A stretch of 64,000 bases of DNA from Streptomyces sp. NRRL F-6492 (GCF_001280125.1 NZ_LGEG01000241.1:5743-69742), one strand, 5' to 3'. Shown: positions 52,962-62,509, counted from the stretch's first letter. Notes: generated by a model from the letters alone, not told the origin. Numbers and translations are program-made.

Positions 52962-53879
52962 GTGACCAGCACGCAGACCTCCCCGCTCCGTTTCCTCAAG
53001 GGCCACGGCACCGAGAACGACTTCGTGATCGTCCCCGACGCGGAGAACGCCCTCGACCTGCCCCCCGCCGCCGTCGCCCGGCTCTGCGACCGGCGGGCCG
53101 GCATCGGGGGCGACGGGCTGCTGCACGTCGTGCGCAGCGCCGCCCACCCCGAGGCCCGGCACCTGGCCGACGAGGCCGAGTGGTTCATGGACTACCGCAA
53201 CGCCGACGGCTCGGTCGCCGAGATGTGCGGCAACGGGGTCCGGGTCTTCGCCCGCTACCTGGAGCACGCCGGACACGTCACCGCCGGCGAGGTGGCCGTC
53301 GCCACCCGCGGCGGGGTCAAGCGCGTCCACCTCGACAAGGACGGCTCCGTCACCGTGGCCATGGGCCGCGCGGTCCTCCCCGGGGCCGCCGCCACGATCA
53401 CCGTCGACGGCCGCAGCTGGCCCTCCCGCAACGTCAACATGGGCAACCCCCACGCGGTCGCCTTCGTCGAGGACCTCGACCACGCCGGGACCCTGTTCAC
53501 CGAGCCCGCCTACGCGCCCGCCTCGGTCTACCCGGACGGGGTCAACATCGAGTTCGTCGTCGACCGGGGCCCCCGCCACGTCGCCATGCGGGTCCACGAG
53601 CGCGGCGCCGCCGAGACCCGCTCCTGCGGCACCGGCGCGTGCGCCGTCGCCGTCGCCGCCGCCCGCCGGGACGGCGCCGACCCCGCGGAGACCGGCACCC
53701 CCGTCACGTACACCGTCGACGTCCTCGGCGGGACCCTGGTCATCACCGAGCACCCCGACGGGCGGATCGACATGACCGGCCCGGCCGTCATCGTCGCCGA
53801 GGGCACCCTCGACCCGGCCTGGCTCGCAGAGGCTCCCGCGAACGCCGCAGGCCCCGGAATCGAAACTGTCAACGACTGA
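52962..53879 (+). CDS. dapF: Diaminopimelate epimerase
   Basis: This 305-residue, cofactor-free racemase converts LL- to meso-diaminopimelate for lysine and peptidoglycan (streptomycetes also use LL-DAP in their wall). The two catalytic cysteines are Cys89 in AEMCGNGVR and Cys222 in TRSCGTGACA. Flanking motifs GTENDFVIV, GIGGDG and MGNPHAVAF are intact. GTG 52962 follows a TACAGT box by 7 bases. rshA follows after 137 bases with its own ribosome site. Confidence 0.96.
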   Translation: MTSTQTSPLRFLKGHGTENDFVIVPDAENALDLPPAAVARLCDRRAGIGGDGLLHVVRSAAHPEARHLADEAEWFMDYRNADGSVAEMCGNGVRVFARYLEHAGHVTAGEVAVATRGGVKRVHLDKDGSVTVAMGRAVLPGAAATITVDGRSWPSRNVNMGNPHAVAFVEDLDHAGTLFTEPAYAPASVYPDGVNIEFVVDRGPRHVAMRVHERGAAETRSCGTGACAVAVAAARRDGADPAETGTPVTYTVDVLGGTLVITEHPDGRIDMTGPAVIVAEGTLDPAWLAEAPANAAGPGIETVND

Positions 53880-54016
53880 ATCATCGCTCGAATGGGTGAT
53901 CCGATTCACGCTGAGCGAGAGCGTGACTGCGCCGCGTGGTGGGGTCGGTAGCATCAAGCACCGGCCCCCGGGCACGCCTGGCCCGCCCACCGCCGGTCTG
54001 TCGCCGGAGGTGCCCC

Positions 54017-56212
54017 ATGAGCGCAGAGGCCACCAACCCTGTGAGCGCGGCGGACGACGCCGCCACCGACGTGACCGTCCGCAGACGCGGACGCGCCCGT
54101 ATCGACCTGCGCCGGCTCGGCCGCGCCGCCCTGCTCGGCGCCACCGCCGGACCGGCCCCCCGTGACCGGCTGCCCGACGCCATCGGCCACGTGGCCGAGG
54201 CGCACCGCGCCCACCACCCCGAGGCCGACCTGACGGTGCTGCGCCGGGCGTACGTGCTGGCCGAGTCCTCGCACCGCGGCCAGTTCCGCAAGAGCGGCGA
54301 GCCGTACATCACCCACCCGCTCGCGGTCACCCTCATCCTGGCCGAACTCGGCGCCGAGACCACCACCCTGACCGCCTCCCTCCTCCACGACACCGTCGAG
54401 GACACCGAGGTGACCCTCGATCAGGTGCGCCGCGAGTTCGGCGACGAGGTCGCCTACCTCGTCGACGGCGTCACCAAGGTCGAGAAGATCGACTACGGCG
54501 CCGCCGCCGAACCCGAGACCTTCCGCAAGATGCTCGTCGCCACCGGCAACGACGTCCGGGTCATGTCGATCAAGCTCGCCGACCGCCTCCACAACATGCG
54601 CACCCTCGGCGTGATGCGCCCCGAGAAACAGGCCCGGATCGCCCGGGTCACCCGGGACGTCCTCATCCCGCTCGCGGAACGGCTCGGCGTCCAGGCCCTC
54701 AAGACCGAGCTGGAGGACCTGGTCTTCGCCATCCTCCACCCCGAGGAGTACGAGACCACGCGCGCGCTCATCGCCGCCCACCCGCACGCCCCCGACGCGC
54801 TCGGCGCCGTCGCGGAGCAGGTCGACGCCGTCCTGCGCGAGGCGGGCATCGGCGCCGAGGTCCTCGTCAGGCCCCGGCACTTCGTCTCCGTCCACCGCGT
54901 CCGCCTCAAGCGCGGCGAGCTGCGCGGCTGCGACTTCGGCCGGCTCCTCGTGCTCGTCGCCGAGGACGCCGACTGCTACGGGGTCCTCGGCGAGCTGCAC
55001 ACCTGCTTCACCCCGGTGATCTCCGAGTTCAAGGACTTCATCGCGGCGCCCAAGTTCAACCTGTACCAGTCCCTGCACACCGCCGTCGCCGCCCCCGACG
55101 GGGCCGTGGCCGAGGTCCTCATCCGGACCCACCGGATGCACAGGGTCGCGGAGGCCGGGGTCGTCGCCCTCGGCAACCCCCACGGGGGCCAGGAACCGGC
55201 CGAGCCGCCGGAGGGCACGGCGCCCGAGGACGGCGAGCGCGTCGACCCCACCCGGCCCGGCTGGCTCTCCCGCCTCCTCGACTGGCAGCAGTCCGCCCCC
55301 GACCCGGACACCTTCTGGACCTCCCTGCGCGCCGACCTCGCCGAGGACGACGAGATCACCGTCTTCCGCGCCGACGGCAGCGCCCCCGGCACGATCAGCC
55401 TGCCCGCCGGCGCCAGCTGCGTCGACGCCGCCTACGCCCAGTACGGAGAGGCCGCCCACTCCTGTCTCGGCGCCCGCGTCAACGGGCGCCTCGCCCCGCT
55501 GAGCACCGTCCTGGGCGACGGCGACACCGTCCAGCTGCTGCTCGCCCAGGACCCCGTGTCCGGCCCGTCCCCGGAGTGGCTGGACCACGCCCGCACCCCC
55601 GCCGCCCGGATCGCCATCACCGAATGGCTGCGGGCCCATCCCGAGAGCGCCGCGCCCGCCGCCCCCCGGCTCCCGTCGCCGCCGCAGTCCCCGCCCCCGG
55701 CCGAGCCCCGTCCGGCCGCCGACCGCCGCCCCGGCGCCGAACTCCACGCCGACCTGGACGGGGAGCGGCCCGCCGCCGTCCGGCCCGCCGGGTGCTGCAC
55801 CCCCGTACCCCCCGACGAGATCACCGGCTTCCTGGTGCGCGGCGGATCGGTCACCGTCCACCGCTCCGGCTGCGCCTCCGCCGACGCCATGCGCCGGGTC
55901 GGCCGCGCCCCCGTCGCCGTCCGCTGGGGCGACACCGCCCAGGGCAGGGTCACCCTCGTCGCCGAGTCCTTCGGCCGCCCCGGGCTCCTCGCCGACCTCA
56001 CCGAGGCCATCGCCGCCGCCGGGGCCGCGGTCGTCTCCGCGACCGTCGAGCCGCCCAGCGAGCAGCGGGTCCGCCACACGTACACCCTCCACCTCCCCGA
56101 CGCGGCGGAGCTCCCCGCCCTCATGCGGGCCATGCGGGACGTGCCCGGGGTGTACGACGTGAGCCGCGCCCGCCACCGCGCGTCACCCCGCCCCCGCCCG
56201 CGCCGGGCGTGA
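54017..56212 (+). CDS. rshA: RelA/SpoT homologue (RshA-type)
   Basis: In this 731-residue protein a complete HD hydrolase domain has His and HD in SLLHDTVEDTEVTLDQV and Asp in IKLADRLHNMRTL (about 95-200). The synthetase-like region (about 285-375) keeps FKDFIAAPKFNLYQSLHTAV but where relatives have DxxGIRV it reads CDFGRLLVLVAED, and EVLIRTH in place of EIQIRT. TGS-like (about 445-495) and ACT domains (about 640-725) are present, with a Pro/Ala-rich insert between. It therefore looks like a good (p)ppGpp hydrolase with a weakened synthetase. S. coelicolor rshA lies at the same place beside dapF and hflX. ATG 54017 has GGAGG 7 bases upstream. Confidence 0.9.
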   Translation: MSAEATNPVSAADDAATDVTVRRRGRARIDLRRLGRAALLGATAGPAPRDRLPDAIGHVAEAHRAHHPEADLTVLRRAYVLAESSHRGQFRKSGEPYITHPLAVTLILAELGAETTTLTASLLHDTVEDTEVTLDQVRREFGDEVAYLVDGVTKVEKIDYGAAAEPETFRKMLVATGNDVRVMSIKLADRLHNMRTLGVMRPEKQARIARVTRDVLIPLAERLGVQALKTELEDLVFAILHPEEYETTRALIAAHPHAPDALGAVAEQVDAVLREAGIGAEVLVRPRHFVSVHRVRLKRGELRGCDFGRLLVLVAEDADCYGVLGELHTCFTPVISEFKDFIAAPKFNLYQSLHTAVAAPDGAVAEVLIRTHRMHRVAEAGVVALGNPHGGQEPAEPPEGTAPEDGERVDPTRPGWLSRLLDWQQSAPDPDTFWTSLRADLAEDDEITVFRADGSAPGTISLPAGASCVDAAYAQYGEAAHSCLGARVNGRLAPLSTVLGDGDTVQLLLAQDPVSGPSPEWLDHARTPAARIAITEWLRAHPESAAPAAPRLPSPPQSPPPAEPRPAADRRPGAELHADLDGERPAAVRPAGCCTPVPPDEITGFLVRGGSVTVHRSGCASADAMRRVGRAPVAVRWGDTAQGRVTLVAESFGRPGLLADLTEAIAAAGAAVVSATVEPPSEQRVRHTYTLHLPDAAELPALMRAMRDVPGVYDVSRARHRASPRPRPRRA

Positions 56213-56372
56213 CGGGACGCAACCGTGACCGGACGGGACGGACGTACGGGGGAGGGGACCGGCACGTGCCCCCGGGCGTGACCCCCTTCGGGTGGCGGGC
56301 GGGCGAGCCGTCCGGGCGTGCGGCGAAAGCCCTGGTAGCCGTAGGTCCAGTCCTCCGGAAAGGCCCTGGTCC

Positions 56373-57884
56373 ATGCCGTTCGCCCGTTTCCCCGTGCCGT
56401 TCGACCACACCTCCCCGCCCCGCTCCCGGTGGCTCCGCTCCGCCGCCCTGGTCGCCTCCTCGGCCGGGCTCGTCGCCGCCTCCCTGCCCGCCCCCGCGCC
56501 GCTCGGCATCGGCGACCCGCTCTTCCCGCACCTCGGCAACCCGGGCTACGACGTCCTCGCGTACACCCTCGACGTCGCCTACCCCGGCGTGAACACCGAG
56601 CCGCTCTCCGCCGTCACCCGGATCGACGCGCTCGCCACCGACGACCTGGAGCGGATCAACCTCGACTTCACCCACGGCGAGGTCTCCGCCGTGACCGTCG
56701 ACGGCCGGCCCGCCGCGTACACCAGCCGCGGCGAGGACCTGGTCGTCACCCCCGCCGCGCCCGTCGGCGCGGGCGAACCGGTCCGGATCACCGTCACCCA
56801 CACCAGCGACCCCTCGGGCCCCGCCGACACCGGCGGCTGGGTCCGCACCGGCGACGGCCTCGCCATGGCCAACCAGGCCGACGCCGCCCACCGGGTCTTC
56901 CCGTCCAACGACCACCCGGCGGACAAGGCGTACTTCACCTTCCGGATCACCGTCCCCGACGGGCTCACCGCCGTCGCCAACGGACTGCCCGCCGGCCGCG
57001 TTCGCCACGGCTCCACCACCACCTGGACCTACCGCACCCGCCACCCCATGGCCACCGAGCTCGCCCAGGTCTCCATCGGCCGCTCCGCCGTCGTCCACCG
57101 CGCGGGCCCCCACGGGCTGCCCCTGCGGGACGTGGTGCCCACCGCCGACCGGGAGCTCCTGGAGCCCTGGCTCCGCAGGACGCCGGGGCACGTGGAGTGG
57201 ATGGAGCGGCAGGTCGGCCCGTACCCCTTCGAGACGTACGGCGTGCTCGTCGCCGACGCCACCACGGGCTTCGAGCTGGAGACCCAGACCCTCTCGCTCT
57301 TCGAGCGCCGCCTCTTCACGCAGCCGGGCCTCCCCGAGTGGTACGTCGACTCGATCATGGTCCACGAGCTGGCCCACCAGTGGTTCGGCAACAGCGTCTC
57401 GCCCCGCAGCTGGTCCGACCTGTGGCTCAACGAGGGACACGCCAGCTGGTACGAGGCCCTGTACGCCGAGGAGACCGGCGGCCGGTCCCTGGAGCGGCGC
57501 ATGAAGGCCGCCTACGCCGCCTCCGACGGCTGGCGGGCGGCCGGCGGGCCCCCGGCCGCCCCCGAGCCCCCCTCGCCGGACCACAAGATCAGCCTCTTCC
57601 GGCCCGTCGTCTACGACGGCAGCTCCCTCGTCCTCTACGCGCTCCGCCAGGAGATCGGCACCGACGCCTTCCGGCGCCTGGAGCGGGCCTGGGTCGCCCG
57701 GTACCGCGACGGGAACGCCACCACCGCCGACTTCGTCGCCCTGGCCGGCCGCACCGCCGGACGCGACCTCACCGGCTTCCTCAAGGACTGGCTGTACGCG
57801 GAGAAGACCCCGCCCATGCCCGGACACCCGGACTGGCGCAGCGACCCTGCCGGGGGCGCGGGAAGGGCCCCGAAGGCCGGATGA
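56373..57884 (+). CDS. Secreted M1-family metallopeptidase
   Basis: This 503-residue gluzincin-type peptidase has a signal peptide at about 20-45 (LRSAALVASSAGLVAASLPA), a beta-rich N-terminal domain, then the zinc motif HExxH-x18-E: His331-Glu332 and His335 in MVHELAHQWFGNS and Glu354 in WLNEGHASW. The GAMEN-like substrate loop reads GFELETQT, as in other bacterial secreted members. A later Tyr in VYDGSSLVLYALRQEIG probably completes the site. It lacks the C-terminal helical domain of eukaryotic-type M1 enzymes. It is likely extracellular, role nutritional or unknown. ATG 56373 (PFARFPV) gives a sensible signal. Confidence 0.9.
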   Translation: MPFARFPVPFDHTSPPRSRWLRSAALVASSAGLVAASLPAPAPLGIGDPLFPHLGNPGYDVLAYTLDVAYPGVNTEPLSAVTRIDALATDDLERINLDFTHGEVSAVTVDGRPAAYTSRGEDLVVTPAAPVGAGEPVRITVTHTSDPSGPADTGGWVRTGDGLAMANQADAAHRVFPSNDHPADKAYFTFRITVPDGLTAVANGLPAGRVRHGSTTTWTYRTRHPMATELAQVSIGRSAVVHRAGPHGLPLRDVVPTADRELLEPWLRRTPGHVEWMERQVGPYPFETYGVLVADATTGFELETQTLSLFERRLFTQPGLPEWYVDSIMVHELAHQWFGNSVSPRSWSDLWLNEGHASWYEALYAEETGGRSLERRMKAAYAASDGWRAAGGPPAAPEPPSPDHKISLFRPVVYDGSSLVLYALRQEIGTDAFRRLERAWVARYRDGNATTADFVALAGRTAGRDLTGFLKDWLYAEKTPPMPGHPDWRSDPAGGAGRAPKAG

Positions 57885-58049
57885 CCGGGTGACGGGCCCG
57901 CCGGGCGCCCCCGAAACCCGGATGACGGGCCCCGGCGGACCGTGTCACCATCGTCCGGTCGGCGGCGCGGCCGGGGTGCGGGAATCTTCCGGCACCCGTG
58001 CGCGTTGTCACCGGCACACACTCTTTCTCTCCTCAGACGTAAGGATCCA

Positions 58050-59543
58050 ATGACCTCCTCTTCATCCCCTTCCCAGGACAACCAGAGCTTCGCGGAGACG
58101 AGCCGTACCGAGAGCCTTCGGGCCGATGCCCTGATGGAAGAGGACGTCGCCTGGAGCCACGAGATCGACGGAGAGCGGGACGGCGACCAGTTCGACCGCT
58201 CCGAGCGCGCGGCCCTGCGCCGCGTCGCCGGCCTCTCCACCGAACTTGAGGACGTCACCGAGGTCGAGTACCGCCAGCTGCGCCTGGAGCGCGTCGTGCT
58301 GGTCGGCGTCTGGACCTCGGGGACCGTGCAGGACGCGGAGAACTCCCTCGCGGAGCTCGCGGCCCTCGCCGAGACGGCGGGCGCCCTCGTGCTCGACGGC
58401 GTGATCCAGCGCCGCGACAAGCCGGACCCGGCCACCTTCATCGGCTCGGGCAAGGCGCGCGAGCTGCGGGACATCGTGGTCGAGACCGGCGCCGACACCG
58501 TCGTCTGCGACGGCGAGCTCAGCCCCGGCCAGCTCATCGCCCTCGAAGACGTCGTCAAGGTGAAGGTGGTCGACCGGACCGCCCTCATCCTCGACATCTT
58601 CGCCCAGCACGCCAAGTCCCGAGAGGGCAAGGCGCAGGTCGCGCTCGCGCAGATGCAGTACATGCTGCCGCGACTGCGCGGCTGGGGCCAGTCGCTCTCC
58701 CGGCAGATGGGCGGCGGCGGCGGTGGCGGCATGGCCACCCGCGGTCCCGGTGAGACCAAGATCGAGACCGACCGGCGCCGCATCCGCGAGAAGATGGCGA
58801 AGATGCGCCGGGAGATCGCCGAGATGAAGACCGGCCGCGACGTCAAGCGGCAGGAGCGGCGCCGCAACAACGTGCCGTCGGTCGCCATCGCGGGCTACAC
58901 CAACGCCGGCAAGTCCTCCCTGCTCAACCGGCTCACGGGCGCGGGCGTCCTCGTGGAGAACGCGCTGTTCGCCACGCTCGACCCGACCGTCCGCCGGGCC
59001 GAGACGCCCACCGGCCGGGTCTACACCCTGGCCGACACCGTCGGCTTCGTCCGGCACCTTCCGCACCACCTGGTCGAGGCGTTCCGCTCCACCATGGAGG
59101 AGGTCGGCGACTCCGACCTCATCCTGCACGTGGTGGACGGCTCGCACCCCGCCCCGGAGGAGCAGTTGGCCGCCGTGCGCGAGGTCTTCCGGGACGTCGG
59201 CGCGGTGAACGTGCCGGAGATCGTCGTCGTCAACAAGGCGGACGCGGCGGATCCGCTGGTCCTCCAGCGACTGCTGCGGACGGAGAAGCACTCCCTCGCG
59301 GTCTCGGCCCGCTCGGGCCAGGGCATCGAGGAGCTGCTCGCGCTCATCGACGCCGAGCTGCCGCGCCCGAAGGTCGAGATCGAGGCCCTCGTGCCGTACA
59401 CACAGGGCGGTCTGGTCTCGCGGGTGCACGCCGAGGGCGAGCTGGAGTCCGAGGAGCACACCCCCGAGGGCACCCTGATCAAGGCCAGGGTGCACGAGGA
59501 ACTGGCGGCGCTCCTGGCGCCGTTCGTGCCCGCCGCGCACTGA
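58050..59543 (+). CDS. hflX: Ribosome-associated GTPase HflX
   Basis: This 497-residue protein has an N-terminal HflX domain (about 70-220; LVLDGVIQRRDKPDPATFIG, VVDRTALILDIFAQHA), a Gly-rich MGGGGGGGMATRGPGETKIE linker with a long helix, and a G domain: G1 IAGYTNAGKSSLLNRL (about 275), G3 DTVGFVRHLPHHLV, G4 VVNKADAAD. HflX splits stalled or heat-damaged ribosomes. The first 55 residues are Ser/Glu-rich and variable. ATG 58050 follows AAGGA. A strong UUCG-loop hairpin terminates it. Confidence 0.95.
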   Translation: MTSSSSPSQDNQSFAETSRTESLRADALMEEDVAWSHEIDGERDGDQFDRSERAALRRVAGLSTELEDVTEVEYRQLRLERVVLVGVWTSGTVQDAENSLAELAALAETAGALVLDGVIQRRDKPDPATFIGSGKARELRDIVVETGADTVVCDGELSPGQLIALEDVVKVKVVDRTALILDIFAQHAKSREGKAQVALAQMQYMLPRLRGWGQSLSRQMGGGGGGGMATRGPGETKIETDRRRIREKMAKMRREIAEMKTGRDVKRQERRRNNVPSVAIAGYTNAGKSSLLNRLTGAGVLVENALFATLDPTVRRAETPTGRVYTLADTVGFVRHLPHHLVEAFRSTMEEVGDSDLILHVVDGSHPAPEEQLAAVREVFRDVGAVNVPEIVVVNKADAADPLVLQRLLRTEKHSLAVSARSGQGIEELLALIDAELPRPKVEIEALVPYTQGGLVSRVHAEGELESEEHTPEGTLIKARVHEELAALLAPFVPAAH

Positions 59544-59560
59544 CCCCGGCCGTACGCGCC

Positions 59561-59604
59561 GAAGGCGCCGGCCCCCTCCCTTCGGGGAGGGGGCCGGCGC
59601 CTTC
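59561..59604. terminator. Bidirectional terminator with UUCG tetraloop
   Basis: Perfect 20-bp GC-rich arms around TTCG, located between the convergent hflX and protease genes. Confidence 0.9.
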
Positions 59605-59627
59605 GGGCGTTCCGCGGGCGGGACGGG

Positions 59628-60794
59628 TCAGCGGGCGAACTTCTTGCTGACCACCTCGTGGGCCGCCTTGGCGCCGCTGCCCAGCTGCGGTCCGGCGAGC
59701 CAGCCGTTGCTCCCGGCCGGGCCGATCGAGGTGTTCGACACGAGCACGGTCCTCCCGTCCGGCAGCGCCCGGAACCAGCCGCCGCCGGACGAACCGGCGG
59801 TCATCGTGCAGCCGATCCGGTACATCACCGGGGTCGCGGGCGCCGTGGTGAGCCGCGTCGCCCGGTCCAGGCACTTGTGCATGATCACGCCGTCGTACGG
59901 GGCGGCCTGCGGGTAGCCCCAGGCGCCGACCGTCCCGGCCCGCGCGGGCGCCGGGGCGGAGAAGTCGACCGGCAGGGCGGCGCCGACGGTCTCCTCCAGG
60001 GACCTGCCGCCCCGCTGCGGCTTCACGTGCAGCACGGCGTAGTCGTACGGCCAGGCCTGGTTGGTGCCGCCGGACCTGATCCAGTCGCCCGAGGTCACGG
60101 CCCAGTCGGCCCAGTACTGGCCGTACGGGTACACCTCGTGCGGCTGCGCGTCGCTCAGCGCGGCGGGCGACCTGCCCAGGTCGTTGTAGGCGGGCACGAA
60201 GGTGATGTTGCGGTACCAGCCGCCCTTCTTGCCCGCGTGGACGCAGTGCCCGGCCGTCCAGACCAGGTTCGACTTCCCGGGCCGGCGGGGGTCCTTCACG
60301 ATGGTGCCGGAGCAGACCATGTGGCCCTGCGGCGCGTCGAAGAAGATCTTGCCGACCGGGGCCGCGTTGCGGTGGTACGGCGTCTTCTCGCGCCGTGCCC
60401 GCACGGGCCGGGGCACCGGGTCGGTGCCACTGGCACCGGCCTGGGCGGTGACCGTCTGGTCCGGGCTCTTCGCGGACCGCATGCGCGCGGGGTCCCAGAG
60501 GCCCTCGATCACCGGATTGACGAAGTCCTCGGCCTCACGGAGCCAGGTGTCCCTGTCCCAGTTCTTCCACTCGCCGTCCCTCCAGCTGTCCGGGTCGACG
60601 CCGTGCTTCCTGAGCTTGTCGGCGAGGTCCCCGGTGAGGCCGGCGTCGCCGTCCCCGGCGTCGGCCGCGGGACCGCTCGCCCCGGCGGCCGGCTTGTCGG
60701 CCGCCGGGGTCTCGGTGGGGCCGCAGGCCGTGGCGGTCAGCGCGAGCGCCGTGACCAGGCCGAGGGCCGCGGGTACGAGTCGTACGGAGCGCAT
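59628..60794 (-). CDS. Trypsin-like serine protease lipoprotein (copy 1)
   Basis: This 388-residue protein has lipoprotein signal LTATACGP (Cys about 23), an N-terminal segment with DLADKLRKHGVDPDSWRDGE and EWKNWDRDTWLREAEDFVNP, then a V8/trypsin-like domain with His in VWTAGHCVHAGKKGGWY, Asp in YDYAVLHV and Ser in MTAGSSGGGWF. It is about half identical to the following gene copy by eye. The peptidase would act outside the cell, membrane-anchored. It starts with AGGGGGAA upstream. It is convergent with hflX and downstream of copy 2 on the same strand. Confidence 0.9.
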   Translation of the reverse strand: MRSVRLVPAALGLVTALALTATACGPTETPAADKPAAGASGPAADAGDGDAGLTGDLADKLRKHGVDPDSWRDGEWKNWDRDTWLREAEDFVNPVIEGLWDPARMRSAKSPDQTVTAQAGASGTDPVPRPVRARREKTPYHRNAAPVGKIFFDAPQGHMVCSGTIVKDPRRPGKSNLVWTAGHCVHAGKKGGWYRNITFVPAYNDLGRSPAALSDAQPHEVYPYGQYWADWAVTSGDWIRSGGTNQAWPYDYAVLHVKPQRGGRSLEETVGAALPVDFSAPAPARAGTVGAWGYPQAAPYDGVIMHKCLDRATRLTTAPATPVMYRIGCTMTAGSSGGGWFRALPDGRTVLVSNTSIGPAGSNGWLAGPQLGSGAKAAHEVVSKKFAR

Positions 60795-60932
60795 GTGGTG
60801 AGTTCCCCCTGAGGTGTGTCCCGCCGGGGCGTCCCGCCGGGGCGTCCCGTCGGGGCGTTCCGGCGGGACGTGCCCCGGCGTCCGGGGCCGGCCGCGGTCC
60901 GGCGCGGCCCGCGGGACGGGTGCGACATGGGT

Positions 60933-60960
60933 GGAGGCGGGACCCCGGGGTCCCGCCTCC
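60933..60960 (-). terminator. Perfect palindrome terminator after protease copy 2
   Basis: Fourteen-base arms GGAGGCGGGACCCC/GGGGTCCCGCCTCC without spacer begin nine bases past the stop of copy 2, so copy 1 probably has separate transcription or read-through. Confidence 0.75.
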
Positions 60961-60969
60961 GTGCCGGAT

Positions 60970-62145
60970 CTACCGTCCGGCGTACTTCTCGCTGACCGCG
61001 TCGAAGATGCCCTTGGCCTCCGGGCCGAGGCGCGGACCCGCGAGCCAGCCCGCCGTCGACGGGCCGACCGAGGTGTTCGACACCAGCGCCGGCCGGCCGT
61101 CGCGGCCCTCGGCCACCCAGCCGCCACCGGACGAACCGCCGGTCATCGTGCAGCCGATCCGGTACATCGTCGGCTGGTTCGCCTTCAGGGACAGCCGGCC
61201 CGGCTTGTCCTGGCACTGGAACATCTTCTGGCCGTCGTACGGCTTCGCCGCCGGGTAGCCGGTCGCCGTCAGGCTCGCGATCTTCGGCACGGCGGGCGCG
61301 TTGAACTCCACCGGCAGCGCCGAACCGACGGTCTCCTCCAGGGACTTGCCCGAGGAGCCCTTCTCCGGGGTCACCTTGATGACCGCGAAGTCGTAGGGCG
61401 CGCCCGCGCCGCCCGTGCTCGCGCCCTCGGCGATCCACTGGTCGGAGGTCTTGACCCACTCCGCCCACCACACGCCGTACGGGGCGACCTGCTCCCGCGT
61501 CGCCTTCTCCAGGTCGGAGGTGGCCAGCGCCGAGTCGTTGTACGAGGGCACGAAGGCGATGTTGCGGTACCAGCCGCCCTTCTTCCCCTTGTGCACGCAG
61601 TGCCCGGCCGTCCAGACCATGTTGGACTTGCCCGGGTGCGCCGGGTCCTTCACGACCGTGGCCGAGCAGACCATGGAGCCCTCGGGGCCGTCGAAGAAGA
61701 CCTTGCCCGACTCGGGGGCGTTGTCGTGGTACTTCGCGTCCACGGCCTTCGCCCGCACCGGCTCGGGGGTCGGGTCGGTGACGCCCTCGTCACCCGAGAT
61801 GTCCTCTTCCGCGACCGGCTTGTCGGGGCGCTCGGCCTCCCGCATCCGGTCCGGGTTCCAGAGGTCCTCGATGATCGGGTTGACGAAGTCCTTGGCCTCA
61901 CGCAGCCACTTGTCGCGGTTCCAGTTCTTCCACTCGCCGTCGCGCCACTTGTCGAGGTCGATCCCGTGTTCCCTCAGGCGGTCCTTCAGGTCCTCCGGAA
62001 TCTTGATCTTCTCGGTCGGGCTCAGGCTCGCGGGCGCGCTGGGCTTGTCCCCCGCGTTCTCCTCGCTCGGCCCGCAGGACGTAACGGTGAGCGTCAGTAC
62101 CGCGACGGCGGAAGCCGCCGTCAGCAGCGGACGAATCGATCGCAT
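60970..62145 (-). CDS. Trypsin-like serine protease lipoprotein (copy 2)
   Basis: This 391-residue protein has lipoprotein signal TVTSCGPSE (Cys24), a shared N-terminal segment DLKDRLREHGIDLDKWRDGE and EWKNWNRDKWLREAKDFVNP, and a protease domain with His182 (WTAGHCVH), Asp252 (YDFAVIKV) and Ser339 in TGGSSGGGW. It has the same architecture as copy 1, so it is a tandem duplication, now diverged. AGGGGGAT upstream of the ATG is the same type of site as in copy 1. Substrate unknown. Confidence 0.9.
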   Translation of the reverse strand: MRSIRPLLTAASAVAVLTLTVTSCGPSEENAGDKPSAPASLSPTEKIKIPEDLKDRLREHGIDLDKWRDGEWKNWNRDKWLREAKDFVNPIIEDLWNPDRMREAERPDKPVAEEDISGDEGVTDPTPEPVRAKAVDAKYHDNAPESGKVFFDGPEGSMVCSATVVKDPAHPGKSNMVWTAGHCVHKGKKGGWYRNIAFVPSYNDSALATSDLEKATREQVAPYGVWWAEWVKTSDQWIAEGASTGGAGAPYDFAVIKVTPEKGSSGKSLEETVGSALPVEFNAPAVPKIASLTATGYPAAKPYDGQKMFQCQDKPGRLSLKANQPTMYRIGCTMTGGSSGGGWVAEGRDGRPALVSNTSVGPSTAGWLAGPRLGPEAKGIFDAVSEKYAGR

Positions 62146-62509
62146 CTCGTGATCCCCCTGGGACTACGTCAACTTGTACGGCTTGCCCATGGGCTCGTTC
62201 CGGGCTCGTTCCGGGGCTTGCCCATGGGCGAACGGTGGCCGGATCCCGGCGGATCGCGGCCGACGGCCCCCACTATGCCGGTGCCGGAGGGGACGGTACG
62301 CGCCCCGTCGGCGGTTCCGGGCACCGTTCGGCCGTTGCCGTGCCGTGATCCGGGACACGCCAAGAACTTGCCTCCGGCCCGTGATCCCGGGGAGTTCCCG
62401 TCGTTGGTACGTACGGGGGACACAACGGAGGCGCCGGGCAGGGCCCTTGCGGCCGCTCCACGACGTCCCGATGTGCAACGCAACCGTTACAGCGGGAGGA
62501 CACCGAGCC
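62146..62509. other. Divergent intergenic region between protease copy 2 and aminotransferase
   Basis: This 364-bp gap has no gene. GCTTGCCCATGGGC recurs at about 62180 and 62215, and GGGCTCGTTCCG at about 62190 and 62202, close to the protease start. A GGGAGGA ribosome site for the aminotransferase lies at 62494-62500. Confidence 0.5.

Noticed and set aside
57990..58049. PafBC-type promoter before hflX, suggested by TTGTCACCGG at about 58005
   Set aside because: The right half of the motif differs and no -10 hexamer occurs at the required 7-base spacing.
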